Assembly: GCF_000381065.1 (NCBI RefSeq)
Contig: NZ_KB905864.1
Coordinates: 1 to 57,211 of the forward strand
DNA: 57,211 nucleotides
Source: Propionispira raffinosivorans DSM 20765
GTDB lineage: Bacteria > Bacillota > Negativicutes > Selenomonadales > Selenomonadaceae
Reading direction: 5' to 3'
The position numbers and the translations under genes were made by a program. This document shows, piece by piece, positions 27,210 to 36,167 of this stretch. The notes beneath the pieces were generated by a model, which ran no database searches, was not told the origin of the DNA, and worked only from the letters and a program-made list of their open reading frames with translations. Numbering within the stretch: position 1 is the stretch's first letter; every line of letters begins with the position of its first letter.

Positions 27210-28532
27210 TTAGAGTGTTTGGTCAACGCTGTACAGCACTTCATCTAAAATGGTCATTGCTTCTTGCAGTTGGTTTTCGGTGATGATGAGCGGTGGTGCA
27301 ACCATAATCATGTTTTCGTGTGAATACGTTACGAAACCTTTACTGATTAGATTTTTAATAATACCACCCATGATACCTTTTGGATCTTGTCCATAAGCGA
27401 CCAGAGGCTCTTTGGTCTGTCTATCTTTTACAAGTTCCAGGGCGGAGAATAGACCGATATAACGGACATCGCCAATACAAGGATGTTTCATTTTTAAAGC
27501 TTCGAGCAGTTCACCAAGTACTTTACCGACTTTTTCGACATTTTCTAAAATATGAGCCTCTTTATAATATTTGAGGGCAGCAACACCGGCGGCACAGGCG
27601 AGCGGATGGGCACTGTACGTCAAACCGCAAAGTAAAGTATGGTCATCAAAATAAGTAGCAATTTTTTTGCTGACAGCCACGCCGCCGAGCTGCACATAAC
27701 CACAGGTAATTCCTTTGGCAAACGAGACGATATCCGGTTTCACATCAAAGTGTTCAAAGCCAAACATTTTACCGGTACGACCAAAACCCGCCATGACTTC
27801 ATCGCAGATCATCATGATGCCATAGTCATCGCAAATTTGGCGGACACCTTTGAGATAACCTTTGGGCGGGATGATTACACCATTTGAACCTGTAATGGTT
27901 TCCATGACAATGGCAGCGATGTTATCGGCACCTTCATAGAGAACCTGTTCGCGCAGTTTTGTGATATAAAAAGCAGTGGCCGCTTCTTCGTCGGCAAAAT
28001 TGATTGCTTCACGATATACATAAGGATCAAAGAATTTGATGAAGCCGGGAATTCCGGGTTCGAGTGGATAGCGGCGTGGTTCACCGGTTAAGTTTCCAGC
28101 ACCAAAGGTTGATCCGTGATAACTTCTATAACGACTGAAAACTTTGTTTCGCCCCGTAAACATTCGCGCCATTTTGATGGCGTTTTCATTGGCATCGGCC
28201 CCACCGTTGGTAAAAAATACTTTGCCCATGTTGTCCGGCATCAGCTCAATCACCATTTTAGCGAGAGTTGAACGTGATTCTACGGCATAGCCTGGTGCCA
28301 TAAAGCAGAATTGATCCGCCTGCTGTTTAATTGCAGCAACGATTTCTTTATTGCTGTGACCGAGATTAAGGTTAACAAGCTGAGATGACATATCAGTATA
28401 CCGTTTGCCAGCATAATCGAAAAAGTAGATGCCGTCACTTTTTTCTACGGCAATTGGATTTAAATTACCCTGTTTAGACCAAGAGTGTAAGTTGTATTTT
28501 AAATCTTGTTCTTTGATTTCTTGTTCTGTCAT
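27210..28532 (-). CDS. Class III aminotransferase, probable beta-alanine transaminase
   Basis: A PLP-dependent class III aminotransferase (440 residues). The cofactor lysine is in SFAKGITCGY near 278, the PLP-contacting Asp is in ICDEVMAGFGRTG near 246, and TNGGADANENAIK binds the phosphate. Next to uracil-degradation genes its likely reaction is beta-alanine plus an oxo-acid to malonate semialdehyde (PydD role). It is the first gene of a minus-strand operon with the iron dehydrogenase. The ribosome site (ATAGGCG) is weak. A promoter and terminator-like hairpin precede it. Confidence 0.8.
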   Translation of the reverse strand: MTEQEIKEQDLKYNLHSWSKQGNLNPIAVEKSDGIYFFDYAGKRYTDMSSQLVNLNLGHSNKEIVAAIKQQADQFCFMAPGYAVESRSTLAKMVIELMPDNMGKVFFTNGGADANENAIKMARMFTGRNKVFSRYRSYHGSTFGAGNLTGEPRRYPLEPGIPGFIKFFDPYVYREAINFADEEAATAFYITKLREQVLYEGADNIAAIVMETITGSNGVIIPPKGYLKGVRQICDDYGIMMICDEVMAGFGRTGKMFGFEHFDVKPDIVSFAKGITCGYVQLGGVAVSKKIATYFDDHTLLCGLTYSAHPLACAAGVAALKYYKEAHILENVEKVGKVLGELLEALKMKHPCIGDVRYIGLFSALELVKDRQTKEPLVAYGQDPKGIMGGIIKNLISKGFVTYSHENMIMVAPPLIITENQLQEAMTILDEVLYSVDQTL

Positions 28533-28566
28533 GTAAAATCGCCTCTATCTTTATAAATTTTGAAAT

Positions 28567-28650
28567 AAAAAAGAGCAATGAAAGGCTTTAATCGAAAGCT
28601 CCATTGCTTTGCATTTTTATGTATGCATTTGTCTCGCTGGGTTGATTATA
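28567..28650 (-). promoter_or_regulatory. Promoter and leader terminator of the aminotransferase operon
   Basis: On the minus strand an extended -10 (ATGCTATAAT, -10 at 28645-28650) predicts a start near 28638. The leader then folds into AGCAATG/CATTGCT plus an inner AGCTTT/AAAGCC stem, followed by six T (28572-28567), before the coding start at 28532. This looks like an attenuator. Upstream, TTTTGTGCT at 28693 is shared with the opposite operon's promoter region and may be a PucR site. Confidence 0.5.
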
Positions 28651-28725
28651 GCATCAGCAAAAATCAAATACAATCAATTGAAACCCAAAGTCTTTTGTGC
28701 TAAGACACAGTTTTATTTCAAGTGT

Positions 28726-29886
28726 TCATAAGATATCCTTGATTTTGTAAGCTAATAAAATTCGTAGGCGGTCTTCGACGCTGTTAATCGGACAGTTCAT
28801 GATTTCTTTGATTTTTTTTAGTTTATAATTGATGGTGTTGCGATGAACAAAGGTTAGTTTGGCGACGGTCTGTACACTAGCATCGTTTTCAAGATAGCAT
28901 TTTAACGTCAGTAAATAGTCGGTTTTATTGGCGGCATCATAGTCGGCCAGACTGCCAAGCGTATCATTATAAATTTCATATAGCACATTGATATCACCGC
29001 TAGAGAGCAGGATTTTGTAGATTCCGACATCTTTGTAATAAATTTTGTCGATTTTATTTTTTTGCGAAAGGCGCAGTACCGAAATGGCCTGCTTATAACT
29101 TTTGCTTAACAGCAAAAGACCGCCTTTATTTTGGCCAATTCCAATATGACAAGCATAAAGCCGATTTTTTTTCTCATAATGCTGCAAGATTTTATCAATG
29201 CAAGTTTCTAGGGGCTTATCCTCCGTGTTAGCAAAGATTATGAGCAGTTGATTATTGTGGATGGAGATACAATAATGCTCTACCAGATGGCTAATAATGA
29301 TCTCACTAAAGGATTGAATTTCATTTAGTAGTTTTTCACTGTGATCTTCTTTATCTGTTTGTACAGCCAGCACTACAGCACAATAATGCCAGTGAATGTT
29401 AAAACCTTGTGATTCGAGTTGAATTTGATAATAGGAACTTTTTTCCGGAAAAAAAATGGCATTTTTAAAAGCTTCGGCTACATTGAGTTCTTTTTGTTCC
29501 CGATGAATAATGCAGCGGCAAAAATAACGTGTCACATCCACAAGATGAATCTCCCATGGTATGGTGAATAAAGGAAATTCATTTTCTTTGCAATATTGAA
29601 TGAGTTCAGGTGGTACTGTCTTGATATAAGGTCCCGTATTGACAATCAGACCAGCGGCATGATGGCTGACAAGACCTTTGGCAAAGGAGAGCAGCCACGT
29701 TTCACCCTGATGACCGATACCAGTTGTGAAGACGAGTTCATTGCCGCGCAGAAAGGTAGCGGCTGTTTCATCTTCAATCATATGAACCCATTGGACACTA
29801 TGATTGATACCAGATTCGCCAGCAATCAACTTCATGCGATAGATTCTTTCTGCTTTTTGATAAAGATAAGCCAATCGAATTGACAT
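28726..29886 (-). CDS. PucR family transcriptional regulator
   Basis: A regulator with an N-terminal PucR-type ligand domain (GIGHQGETWLLSFAKG...) and the C-terminal helix-turn-helix of the PucR/CdaR group (VAKLTFVHRNTINYKLKKIK, near residue 345). PucR proteins usually control purine or pyrimidine breakdown. It sits between the two opposed uracil-catabolic operons, so it is their probable regulator. I start at 29886 because AAGGA lies 9 bases upstream; an ATG two codons earlier is too close. A structured leader precedes it. Confidence 0.85.
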   Translation of the reverse strand: MSIRLAYLYQKAERIYRMKLIAGESGINHSVQWVHMIEDETAATFLRGNELVFTTGIGHQGETWLLSFAKGLVSHHAAGLIVNTGPYIKTVPPELIQYCKENEFPLFTIPWEIHLVDVTRYFCRCIIHREQKELNVAEAFKNAIFFPEKSSYYQIQLESQGFNIHWHYCAVVLAVQTDKEDHSEKLLNEIQSFSEIIISHLVEHYCISIHNNQLLIIFANTEDKPLETCIDKILQHYEKKNRLYACHIGIGQNKGGLLLLSKSYKQAISVLRLSQKNKIDKIYYKDVGIYKILLSSGDINVLYEIYNDTLGSLADYDAANKTDYLLTLKCYLENDASVQTVAKLTFVHRNTINYKLKKIKEIMNCPINSVEDRLRILLAYKIKDIL

Positions 29887-29937
29887 AAGCATCCGTCCTT
29901 ATTTTTTTCTTTTGTCAGGGAGGGCGATATGTGCAAT

Positions 29938-30049
29938 AAAAAAAGCCAAATCTCCATAAAGAATACAAAAAATGTATCTTGATCGCTCAAGCATTGAGCG
30001 AGTGGGGCGATTTGGCTCTACTTTATTTATTTATTTATTTTTCAGTATA
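29938..30049 (-). promoter_or_regulatory. pucR promoter and three-way-junction leader terminator
   Basis: The minus-strand -10 TATACT (30044-30049) is preceded by TGC as an extended -10. The leader closes with a 9-bp stem AGCCAAATC/GATTTGGCT (29944-29952 with 30009-30017) directly followed by a T-run. Inside it are two further hairpins: CGCTCAA/TTGAGCG (29984-30000) and ATACA/TGTAT (29963-29977). pucR starts about 50 bases later. The shape suggests a regulated terminator or riboswitch-like element of unknown type. Confidence 0.5.
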
Positions 30050-30156
30050 GCATGAATTATCTAAATAGAAAAGGTGAAAATCTTCTTAATTAAAATAAAA
30101 AATTCAGGTTGATTTTTGCTATGGGGATAGCACAGAGTTTTTTGTGCTGTAGAACA

Positions 30157-30268
30157 TAGACGATGGATTTTGCGAATGCTATACTGAAAATCAATTCAAG
30201 AATGCAAATGTGAAGAGTTTCAATGGAGCAATGACGCTCAAGGCTATATGCCTTGAGCGTTTTTGCAT
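30157..30268 (+). promoter_or_regulatory. Promoter and leader terminator of the uracil permease operon
   Basis: TAGACG (30157-30162) and extended -10 TATACT (30180-30185) are 17 apart. The leader has a perfect 11-bp hairpin ACGCTCAAGGC/GCCTTGAGCGT (30234-30260) followed by T-rich sequence, 110 bases before the first gene. AGCAATGACGCT occurs both at its left arm (30227-30238) and again at 30301-30312. Upstream, an AGCACA/TGTGCT inverted repeat (30129-30148) may bind PucR. Confidence 0.55.
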
Positions 30269-30380
30269 TTTTGAAGGGGTAATTTCATATCGAGATCACA
30301 AGCAATGACGCTTACTATCAATGGATATGAAGGGTTATTTTTTTATTTGTAAATTCAAAAAAAGTATAGGAGATGGTATT

Positions 30381-31853
30381 ATGGCTACGGAAAAATTAAT
30401 TGAACTAAAAACAGATGTATCACATAGCAGTCTTTATAACGCAGATTTAGCACCAACGACATTAGAAGAGCGAAATTGGAGTACATACAATTTTGCGGCT
30501 TTATGGGTCAGCATGGCACATTGCATTCCGACGTACATGCTTTCAAGTGGGTTAATTGCTTTAGGTATGGATTGGAAACAGGCTATTTTTACGATTACAT
30601 TAGGAAATTTGATTGTGTTGGTTCCGATGCTCTTAAATGCACATCCAGGGACAAAATATGGAATTCCTTTTCCGGTTTTAGCTAGAGCATCATTTGGAAC
30701 ATTTGGCGCTAATATTCCCGCAATTTTAAGAGCCGGTGTTGCGTGCGGATGGTTTGGTATTAATGCTTTTATCGGCGGAACAGCGGTTAATAACTTTTTT
30801 ATCGCACTGTTTCCAGCTTGGAAAACGTTCGGCGGGGATATCAATATTGCCGGATTAAGCTTACCAGCCATGATTACGTTTATTGGTTTTTTGGTTATGA
30901 ATATTTTACTTGTTTATAAAGGGATGAACTCAATCCGTAAATTTGAAAACTGGGCAGCACCACTCGTTTTGATTATGACCTTTATTTTACTAGTTTGGAT
31001 TGTTAATGAAGCACATGGGTTTGGTCCTATTTTTGCCGAAACAGGCAAACTAGATACCTGGGATAAATTTTTACCGGTTTTTGTACCATCGTTGACTGGG
31101 ATGATTGGCTTTTGGGCGACTTTATCGTTGAATATTCCTGATTTTACTCGTTTTGGCAAGGGGCAAAAAGAGCAAATGTTAGGGCAAGCAATTGGTTTGC
31201 CACCGACGATGACGATTTTTTCCATTATGGGTGTTGTCATATCTTCGGCAACGATTGTTGTTTATGGAAAAGCAATTTGGGACCCCGTTGATTTATTATT
31301 GCAATTTTCGAACCCGTTAGTGTTAGCTTTTTCGTTGTTTGGTATTATTGTGGCTACCTTATCGGTTAATATTGCCGCAAATCTTGTGTCACCCGCAAAT
31401 GATTTTTCCAATATTTCCCCTAAACATATTTCATTTAAAACTGGTGTTTTAATTACTGGTGTATGTGCTGTGCTGATTATGCCATGGAAGCTTTTATCAG
31501 ACCCTAGCATGTACATCTTCAACTGGCTAAATGTTTATTCTGGTTTTCTCGGGCCGATTGCCGCTATTATGATTGCGGATTACTTTATCTTGCGTAAAAC
31601 GGAATTGAACCTGGAAGATCTTTATAAGGAACAAGGCGAATATTCGTATACAAAAGGTGTGAATATCATGGCAGTTTTAGCTTTACTTGTTGGTGTTGGC
31701 GCTGCTTTGATTGGTAAAGTTGTTCCATCGCTGTCTTGGCTTTTTGATTATGCCTGGTTTGTCGGCTTTGGGGCATCTTTTGTTTCTTATATTGTACTTA
31801 TGAAAATTATGCCGGTACCGGTTGGGGCAGAAGAAACGGTAACTGAAGAATAG
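30381..31853 (+). CDS. NCS1 family nucleobase permease
   Basis: A 490-residue transporter with about twelve membrane helices, of the NCS1 family that imports cytosine, uracil, hydantoin or allantoin with a cation. Typical features are NADLAPTTLEERNWSTYNF at the N-terminus and the following AHCIPTYMLSSGL helix. I start at the ATG 30381, which has AGGAGA 7-8 bases upstream. It is the first gene of the plus-strand uracil operon, so uracil or a related base is the probable substrate. Confidence 0.86.
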   Translation: MATEKLIELKTDVSHSSLYNADLAPTTLEERNWSTYNFAALWVSMAHCIPTYMLSSGLIALGMDWKQAIFTITLGNLIVLVPMLLNAHPGTKYGIPFPVLARASFGTFGANIPAILRAGVACGWFGINAFIGGTAVNNFFIALFPAWKTFGGDINIAGLSLPAMITFIGFLVMNILLVYKGMNSIRKFENWAAPLVLIMTFILLVWIVNEAHGFGPIFAETGKLDTWDKFLPVFVPSLTGMIGFWATLSLNIPDFTRFGKGQKEQMLGQAIGLPPTMTIFSIMGVVISSATIVVYGKAIWDPVDLLLQFSNPLVLAFSLFGIIVATLSVNIAANLVSPANDFSNISPKHISFKTGVLITGVCAVLIMPWKLLSDPSMYIFNWLNVYSGFLGPIAAIMIADYFILRKTELNLEDLYKEQGEYSYTKGVNIMAVLALLVGVGAALIGKVVPSLSWLFDYAWFVGFGASFVSYIVLMKIMPVPVGAEETVTEE

Positions 31854-31864
31854 GGGAGATTGGT

Positions 31865-33256
31865 ATGATGGAAGAATTTGATCTTATCGTAAAGGGTGGG
31901 ACGATTGTTACCGCCAGTGATATATATACAGCAGATATCGCTATTTTAAATGGAAAGATTTGCTTAATGGGAAAAGACCTTACTTGTTCAGCCAAAAAAA
32001 TCGTTGATGCAGCCGGCAAGTATGTTTTGCCAGGAGGCATTGATGTCCATACACATCTTGATATGCCTTTTGGCGGGACCGTTTCGAGTGATGATTTTGC
32101 AACTGGCACGATTGCGGCGGCTTGCGGCGGCACCACGACTGTCGTTGACTTTGCCATTCAGCCGAAAGCTGCGACTTTAGCGCAAACAGCCGAGATTTGG
32201 CAAAAAAAAGCGGCGGGGAAAGCCGCCATCGATTATGGTTTTCATATTGCGATTACGGATATGAAAGATGAAATCATGGCAGAAATGCCAGCTATTATTG
32301 AAGCGGGTTATTCTTCATTCAAGTTATTTATGACGTATGATGGATATCGGGTTACCGATGATACTCTCATGAAGGTCTTAAAGATCACCAGAGATCATGG
32401 TGGGTTGGTTTGTGTTCATGCCGAAAATTATTATGTGATTGATTATTTGGTGAAAAAGTTCAAAGCAGAAAATAAAATCGAACCGATTTATCATGCTTTG
32501 AGTCGTCCTAATTTAGCTGAATCAGAAGCTGTGAACCGGGCAATTGCGATGGCTGAATTGGTAGATGCACCGCTTTATATTGTTCATTTGAGTTGTAAAG
32601 AATCACTGGTAGAGCTTAAACGAGCTCGTGAAGCGGGGCTTCCGATTATGGCAGAAACCTGTCCGCAGTATTTATTTTTAGATGAAGATAATTATCGTGA
32701 AGCAGATTTTAATGGAGCAAAATATGTCATGTCACCACCGCTTCGCAAAAAAGACAGCCAGGAACCTTTATGGCAGGGGCTTGTTAAAGGCGATATCCAA
32801 GCAGTGGCAACCGATCATTGCCCGTTCTTTATGGAAGGACAAAAAGAAATGGGTCGCGAATTTTTTGCTAAAATTCCGAATGGAGCACCAGGCATTGAAA
32901 CACGTATGCCGCTTTTATTTGGACAAGGTGTCCGTGATCAGAAATTGACACTGACAAAGTTGGTTGAGGTTACAGCGACAAATCCAGCTAAAATATTTGG
33001 TATGTATCCACAAAAAGGCACGATAGCTGTTGATAGTGATGCTGATCTGGTGATTTTTGATCCAGAAAAACGGCAAACGATAACAAAATCAATTTTACAT
33101 GAACATGTGGATTATACGCCTTATGAAGGTTTTGAGCTAAAAGGCTATCCAATTATGACGATTGCTGCTGGTAAAATTATTGCTGAATCTGGCAAATTTG
33201 TCGGGAAAGTCGGTGCTGGTAAATTTATAAAACGGTCAGCACCAATGATTCTTTAA
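31865..33256 (+). CDS. Dihydropyrimidinase
   Basis: A cyclic amidohydrolase of 463 residues that opens dihydrouracil to N-carbamoyl-beta-alanine (or hydantoins). Metal ligands are visible: DVHTHLDMP near 60, the carbamylated lysine in SFKLFMTYDG near 150, His residues in CVHAENY and YIVHLSCKE, and the Asp in ATDHCPF near 316. GGGGAG precedes the start by about 6 bases, just after the permease stop. The substrate is assigned from its neighbours. Confidence 0.92.
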   Translation: MMEEFDLIVKGGTIVTASDIYTADIAILNGKICLMGKDLTCSAKKIVDAAGKYVLPGGIDVHTHLDMPFGGTVSSDDFATGTIAAACGGTTTVVDFAIQPKAATLAQTAEIWQKKAAGKAAIDYGFHIAITDMKDEIMAEMPAIIEAGYSSFKLFMTYDGYRVTDDTLMKVLKITRDHGGLVCVHAENYYVIDYLVKKFKAENKIEPIYHALSRPNLAESEAVNRAIAMAELVDAPLYIVHLSCKESLVELKRAREAGLPIMAETCPQYLFLDEDNYREADFNGAKYVMSPPLRKKDSQEPLWQGLVKGDIQAVATDHCPFFMEGQKEMGREFFAKIPNGAPGIETRMPLLFGQGVRDQKLTLTKLVEVTATNPAKIFGMYPQKGTIAVDSDADLVIFDPEKRQTITKSILHEHVDYTPYEGFELKGYPIMTIAAGKIIAESGKFVGKVGAGKFIKRSAPMIL

Positions 33257-33292
33257 GGAATTATGTCCGGTGCATTGAGGAGAGAGTTTTTT

Positions 33293-34549
33293 ATGAATAT
33301 AAATGAAATAAAATCCACAGATGATGTGGATATAAGTATCGATATCGGTAAACTGCATTTTGAAAATCCTTTTATTTTAGCCTCGGCGCCACCGACGTCC
33401 GACGGGAACTTTATCCGAAAAGCGTTTCAAATGGGCTGGGGCGGAGCTGTCATCAAGACCATCAAACCAGATGATATGCAAATCAGCGATGTGAGTCCGC
33501 GGTTTAGTGTTCTCAAAGATAAAAAAGGACAGAATATAGGCTTTGAGAATTTTGAATTGGTCAGTAAACAAGACTGCAGCTATTGGAGCGAAGAAATCCG
33601 CGCTCTTAAAAAAGAATATCCTGATAAGATTTTGATTGCCAGTATTATGGCAGATTTATCGGCAGCCTCATGGAAAAATCTTGCCTACAAAATGGAACGT
33701 GCTGGTGCGGATGCGTTGGAGTTAAACTTTTCCTGTCCGCACGGTATGCCGGAACAAGGGGTTGGGGCGGCGATAGGTCAGAGCGCTGAAATTGCCGCGA
33801 TGATTACCAAATGGGTTAAAGAAGCGGTAGAGTTGCCGGTTATTGTAAAATTGACACCAAATGTTACGGATATTACGGCCATTGCGAAAAATGTTGCGGC
33901 GGCGGGGGCAGATTCCATTGCGGCCATAAATACAGTGCAGTGCCTAATGGGGGTCGATTTAGATACATTGTCACCCATGCCGACCGTACAGGGGCAGTCA
34001 ACCTATGGCGGCTATTCCGGTTATGCCGTAAAACCAATCGGGTTAAAATGTGTAGCGCAGATTTCGAGTACGGTGGATGTCCCAATTTATGGTATTGGTG
34101 GTATTGGTACGTGGCAGGATGCTATAGAATATATCGCCGTAGGCGCAAGTGTCGTGCAAATTTGTACGGCAGCGATGTTGGAAGGTTTTCAAATTATCAA
34201 GCCGATGCTGGCTGGTTTGAAAGCCTATATGTTGGAGAAAAAAATTGCGAAATTAAGCGATATCTGTGGCATCGCTGCCAAGAAAATGACATCACATACT
34301 AATTTGAGTCGGGAGTATACCGCTAAAGCGACACTAACCACGGCTGAAGAATGTATTTTTTGTCAGAAATGTCTGATTGCCTGCAATGAATCGGGATATG
34401 GTGCCATTCAGGCCGTCAATCATAAAATTCAGATTGATGTGGATAAATGCGATGGTTGTTCTTTGTGCAGTTTAGTTTGTCCGAAACAGATCATCGTTAT
34501 GAAAACTTCCTATTATAAACCGGTGGAAGAGCTTCGTAATATTGTTTAA
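33293..34549 (+). CDS. preA: Dihydropyrimidine dehydrogenase catalytic subunit (PreA type)
   Basis: The enzyme reduces uracil or thymine to the 5,6-dihydro form with FMN. The N-terminal 300 residues form the FMN barrel with the active-site cysteine in NFSCPHGM near 153. The C-terminus carries two ferredoxin-type clusters (CIFCQKCLIAC and CDGCSLCSLVCP). Start at 33293 follows GAGGAG by 10 bases; an in-frame ATG at 33263 lacks a good site. The usual NAD(P)H-oxidising partner PreT is not encoded nearby, so ferredoxin may be the donor. Confidence 0.88.
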   Translation: MNINEIKSTDDVDISIDIGKLHFENPFILASAPPTSDGNFIRKAFQMGWGGAVIKTIKPDDMQISDVSPRFSVLKDKKGQNIGFENFELVSKQDCSYWSEEIRALKKEYPDKILIASIMADLSAASWKNLAYKMERAGADALELNFSCPHGMPEQGVGAAIGQSAEIAAMITKWVKEAVELPVIVKLTPNVTDITAIAKNVAAAGADSIAAINTVQCLMGVDLDTLSPMPTVQGQSTYGGYSGYAVKPIGLKCVAQISSTVDVPIYGIGGIGTWQDAIEYIAVGASVVQICTAAMLEGFQIIKPMLAGLKAYMLEKKIAKLSDICGIAAKKMTSHTNLSREYTAKATLTTAEECIFCQKCLIACNESGYGAIQAVNHKIQIDVDKCDGCSLCSLVCPKQIIVMKTSYYKPVEELRNIV

Positions 34550-34595
34550 ATTAAGGTTGTTTTTATGATAAATGGTAAAACTAGGAGGAAACGAA

Positions 34596-35834
34596 ATGGA
34601 ATATGACTTAAAATTAGGGGCAAAACGGGTAGTGGCAAATTTAAGAGAACTGGCAGCAATGACTTCCGATGAAAATGGCGCGCAGCGAATTGCTTGGACA
34701 CCAACTTGGCAAAAAGCCAGAGATTGGTTTGCTGAAAAAATGATCGCTGAAGGGGCAACAATCAGCATTGATAAAGCTGGTAACAGCTGGGCAAAAATTG
34801 AGGGGGAATCGGAAGCGGCAATCTTGATTGGCAGCCATTTGGATTGCGTACCAAACGGTGGCTGGCTCGATGGTGCTTTGGGCGTCGTTGCTGGAATGGA
34901 AGTCATACATCGGTATGGTAAAAATGGTGTAAAGCCTAAAAAAACACTCTATCTTGTAAACTGGGCCGATGAGGAAGGTGGACGCTTTGGTCGCAGTCTA
35001 ATAGGGTCTTCAGCTGTATCAGGGACGATGGATATAAAAGATATTATTGACCTCAAGGATAATGATGGTATTCCTTTGGTTGATGCATTAAAAGCCTATG
35101 ATGTGGATCTTGACCATATTATGGAAGTTCATGCGGAATTTGCCGATAAAAATATTACCGGTTATCTGGAACTGCACATTGAGCAAGGTCCAGTTCTAGA
35201 ACAGACAAAAAAATCCGTTGCTTGTGTTTATGGCATTACCGGTTGTGAACGTCATTATCTTAAATTTAAAGGGCAGGCAGCTCATGCTGGTTCTTTCCCC
35301 ACTTTAATGCGTCAGGATGCTTTTTTAGCAGCGGCTCAAGCGAGCTTGAGTTTTCGTGAAATTGCTTTAAAATATGATGGTGTCTGTACCGTCGGAAAAG
35401 TCAGTGTAACACCGGATGTTGTTACAATTGTGCCGGAAACTTGTACGATTTCGCTCGATCAGCGATCAATCGATCCGGAAAAATTAAAGGCGATGTTTGC
35501 CGAAGCGCATACAGCAGCACAAGCCGCTGCTAAAACACATAATGTGATAGTGACATGGGAAAAAATCTGGAATATTGAACCGACTATTTTTGATCCACAC
35601 TTGACTAAACTTTGTAAAGAAGCAGTCAAAGAAGAAACGGGAGAAGATACTACGATGTATTCCGGTCCGCTCCATGATGCAGCTGAAATGGCTAAAATAG
35701 TACCGTCAATTATGATGTTTGCTATGTCAGCAAAAGGACTGTCACATTGTAAGCAAGAAGATACACCAGATGCTGATCTAGAGATTACGGCTAGTGCATT
35801 TTTGCGTTTAGCCGACAAGGCTTTAAAAGCATAA
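34596..35834 (+). CDS. N-carbamoyl-beta-alanine amidohydrolase (Zn-dependent hydantoinase/carbamoylase family)
   Basis: An M20-type amidase of 413 residues that would cut N-carbamoyl-beta-alanine to beta-alanine, CO2 and ammonia. Metal ligands lie in GSHLDCVPNGGWLDG (near 80), ADEEGGRFG (near 118), ELHIEQGPVLE (near 193) and the C-terminal SGPLHDAAEMA. AGGAGG lies 7 bases before the ATG at 34596. It is the last gene of the plus-strand operon, followed by a terminator. Related enzymes act on allantoate or N-carbamoyl amino acids; context favours the uracil route. Confidence 0.88.
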   Translation: MEYDLKLGAKRVVANLRELAAMTSDENGAQRIAWTPTWQKARDWFAEKMIAEGATISIDKAGNSWAKIEGESEAAILIGSHLDCVPNGGWLDGALGVVAGMEVIHRYGKNGVKPKKTLYLVNWADEEGGRFGRSLIGSSAVSGTMDIKDIIDLKDNDGIPLVDALKAYDVDLDHIMEVHAEFADKNITGYLELHIEQGPVLEQTKKSVACVYGITGCERHYLKFKGQAAHAGSFPTLMRQDAFLAAAQASLSFREIALKYDGVCTVGKVSVTPDVVTIVPETCTISLDQRSIDPEKLKAMFAEAHTAAQAAAKTHNVIVTWEKIWNIEPTIFDPHLTKLCKEAVKEETGEDTTMYSGPLHDAAEMAKIVPSIMMFAMSAKGLSHCKQEDTPDADLEITASAFLRLADKALKA

Positions 35835-35858
35835 TGGCGGCACAGAACGGCAGCGTTA

Positions 35859-35893
35859 GAAAAGACCAGAGATCAAATTTCTGGTCTTTTTGC
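35859..35893 (+). terminator. Terminator of the uracil operon
   Basis: AAAGACCAGAGA pairs with TTTCTGGTCTTT, followed by TTTGC. Confidence 0.8.
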
Positions 35894-35930
35894 TTTATAA
35901 CAAAATGGATTGTAGTTTATTATAAACATA

Positions 35931-36052
35931 TTGACTATGTATTCTACAGGTGATATTATATAAATTATAAGAATAATTAAACATGCAAGAATACTATGTA
36001 TTAAGCTGATCAGAAATACTGAAGGCCAGGGAGTTATTCCTTGGTCTTTTTA
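35931..36052 (+). ncRNA. Promoter-terminator unit upstream of larE: small RNA or attenuated leader
   Basis: TTGACT (35931-35936) and TATTAT (35954-35959) are 17 apart, predicting a start near 35966. A hairpin (36022-36032 with 36037-36048) with TTTTT ends a possible transcript of about 87 nt. larE starts 116 bases after it. No open frame is present. It may be a small RNA or the leader of larE. Confidence 0.4.
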
Positions 36053-36167
36053 TGTTTAAAAACAGTTTAAAGGTGAAATATAGGATGGAGCGATTAAAAG
36101 GTTTCTTTTATGTGTTCTATATAGTTGCAATCTATTATTATAGAAATTGAATTTGGAGATGCATAAT

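Noticed and set aside
30232..30309. Possible 25-codon leader peptide across the permease-operon terminator
   Set aside because: The ATG has GGAG only 2 bases away, and the peptide shows no run of one regulatory amino acid.
36100..36140. Possible further repeat copy near TGTGTTCTATATAG
   Set aside because: Only a short terminal-like word matches; no core of the repeat is present.
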